Positions 63,215 to 64,000 of a DNA stretch of 64,000 nt are shown piece after piece. Below the pieces are notes generated by a model. That model did not search any database. It was not told where the DNA came from and was given only the letters and a program-made list of their open reading frames with translations. The position numbers were made by a program, and so were the translations under genes. The first letter of the stretch is position 1. The number at the start of each line of letters is the position of its first letter. The DNA is taken from assembly GCF_900101465.1 (NCBI RefSeq), contig NZ_FMZM01000003.1, forward strand, positions 124,001 through 188,000, given 5' to 3'. Origin of the DNA: Nocardioides lianchengensis. GTDB lineage: Bacteria; Actinomycetota; Actinomycetes; Propionibacteriales; Nocardioidaceae.

Positions 63215-64000
63215 CCGGTTCCCGCTCGTACGTCGCCGCCCTCGACCAGGGCACCACCTCGACCCGCTGCCTGGTCTTCGACCACGCCGGCCGGATGGTG
63301 GCGGCGGCCCAGCACGAGCACCGCCAGCACTACCCGCAGCCGGGCTGGGCGGAGCACGACGCCGCCGAGATCTGGCAGAACTGCCTGCGGGTGCTGCCCG
63401 AGGCCCTGGCCTCGGCCGGCCTGGTCCCCGGCGACCTGGCCGCTCTCGGCATCGCCAACCAGCGTGAGACCACGGTCGTGTGGGACCGCACCACCGGCCG
63501 TCCGGTGGCACCGGCCATCACCTGGCAGGACACCCGGGGCGCCGAGATCGCCGCCCAGCTCGCCGACGGGCCGACCGGAGACCTGTTCGAGGAGGTGTGC
63601 GGGATGCGCCCGGCCGGCTACTTCTCCGCGCCCCGGCTGCGCTGGCTCCTCGACCACGTTCCGGGCCTGCAGCGCCGCGCCCGCACCGGCGAGATCGCCT
63701 TCGGGACCATGGAGAGCTGGCTGATCTGGAACCTCACCGGTGGCCCCGACGGCGGCGTCCACGTCACCGACGTGACCAACGCCAGCCGCACCCTGCTGGC
63801 CGACGTGCGCACCCTGCAGTGGGACCAGCGGCTGCTCGACGTGCTCGACGTCCCCGTCGAGCTGCTCCCCGAGATCCGCCCCAACGCCCAGGTGTACGGC
63901 GAGTGCCGGGTCGGCCTGCCCGGCGTCCCGATCGGCGGCGCGTTCGGCGACCAGCAGGCGGCCCTGTTCGGCCAGACCTGCTTCGCCACCGGCGAGGCCA
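63211..64000 (+). CDS. Second glycerol kinase (partial, 3' end outside window)
   Basis: The visible 263 residues form the N-terminal domain of an FGGY kinase: [48 protein letters not shown], and GAFGDQQAALFGQ. It is clearly paralogous to the glpK at 59.9 kb, with similar segments but many differences. GTG at 63211 overlaps the regulator's stop, so its expression is coupled to that of the IclR protein rather than to glpF–glpK–glpD. It may be glycerol kinase isozyme or a kinase for a related polyol. Confidence 0.9.
   Translation, partial: MTGSRSYVAALDQGTTSTRCLVFDHAGRMVAAAQHEHRQHYPQPGWAEHDAAEIWQNCLRVLPEALASAGLVPGDLAALGIANQRETTVVWDRTTGRPVAPAITWQDTRGAEIAAQLADGPTGDLFEEVCGMRPAGYFSAPRLRWLLDHVPGLQRRARTGEIAFGTMESWLIWNLTGGPDGGVHVTDVTNASRTLLADVRTLQWDQRLLDVLDVPVELLPEIRPNAQVYGECRVGLPGVPIGGAFGDQQAALFGQTCFATGEA

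Overview
The window is one contiguous stretch of high-GC actinobacterial chromosome. The gene order infB–ylxR–nusA–rimP and proS–(GNAT)–ispG–rip1–dxr parallels the Mycobacterium Rv2839c–Rv2870c neighbourhood. The REP-like repeats, frequent GTG starts and lifestyle genes suggest the Nocardioidaceae (Nocardioides-like), but that family assignment is inference. I found no rRNA, tRNA, CRISPR array, phage or recognisable transposase gene.

Layout. 1–7.2 kb: translation and transcription core (infB cut by the window edge, ylxR, nusA, rimP). Two unrelated genes, a GH16-like protein and a membrane-anchored trypsin-like PDZ protease, sit between ylxR and nusA. A lipoprotein/DUF4439 pair follows. 7.4–9.9 kb: secreted M43 metalloprotease, HAD hydrolase, possible nuclease-fold protein. 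9.9–18.7 kb: proS, DoxX, GNAT, SHOCT-like membrane protein, ispG, a polysaccharide pyruvyl transferase-like gene, the Rip1/RseP site-2 protease and dxr, so the MEP pathway and intramembrane proteolysis share one neighbourhood. 18.7–29.6 kb: gabT, an N-acyl-D-amino-acid deacylase-like amidohydrolase with a SnoaL-like partner, a secreted protein, RecQ, DUF5701, homocysteine methyltransferase and a secreted GH3 beta-glucosidase behind a perfect CRP-type site.

29.5–44.7 kb is a polyamine/GABA catabolic region: saccharopine-dehydrogenase-like oxidoreductase, aminobutyraldehyde-type dehydrogenase, VOC protein, YtcJ-type amidohydrolase, class III aminotransferase, a complete PotABCD-type importer, an Lrp/AsnC regulator, a PuuB-like FAD oxidase and a dimethylargininase-like enzyme. 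With gabT at 18.7 kb the likely flow is import, deamination, oxidation of the aminoaldehyde to GABA, then transamination. Two of its divergent promoters carry the same 47-bp paired motif (CAACGAAATC … ACGGATT…TTG), and a third CAACGAAATC half-site lies between potD and the lrp gene. This suggests one regulon, probably read by the Lrp protein.

Inside this region an AbiEi-like/DUF559 gene (36864–37805) is bracketed by two copies of a long palindromic repeat in opposite orientation. A third copy lies at 49.2 kb without such a gene. A 275-bp REP-type element at 30.8–31.1 kb contains six tandem 36-bp units.

44.7–58 kb is mixed accessory content: small hypotheticals, M1 peptidase, MBL–rhodanese protein with an AT-rich operator, RIO kinase, LOG-like protein, esterase, GT4 mannosyltransferase-like protein, membrane proteins, a lower-GC HAD gene, a GNAT and RlmN. 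58.2–64 kb is the glycerol operon glpF–glpK–glpD, divergent from an iclR-type regulator that is translationally coupled to a second glycerol kinase gene cut by the window end.
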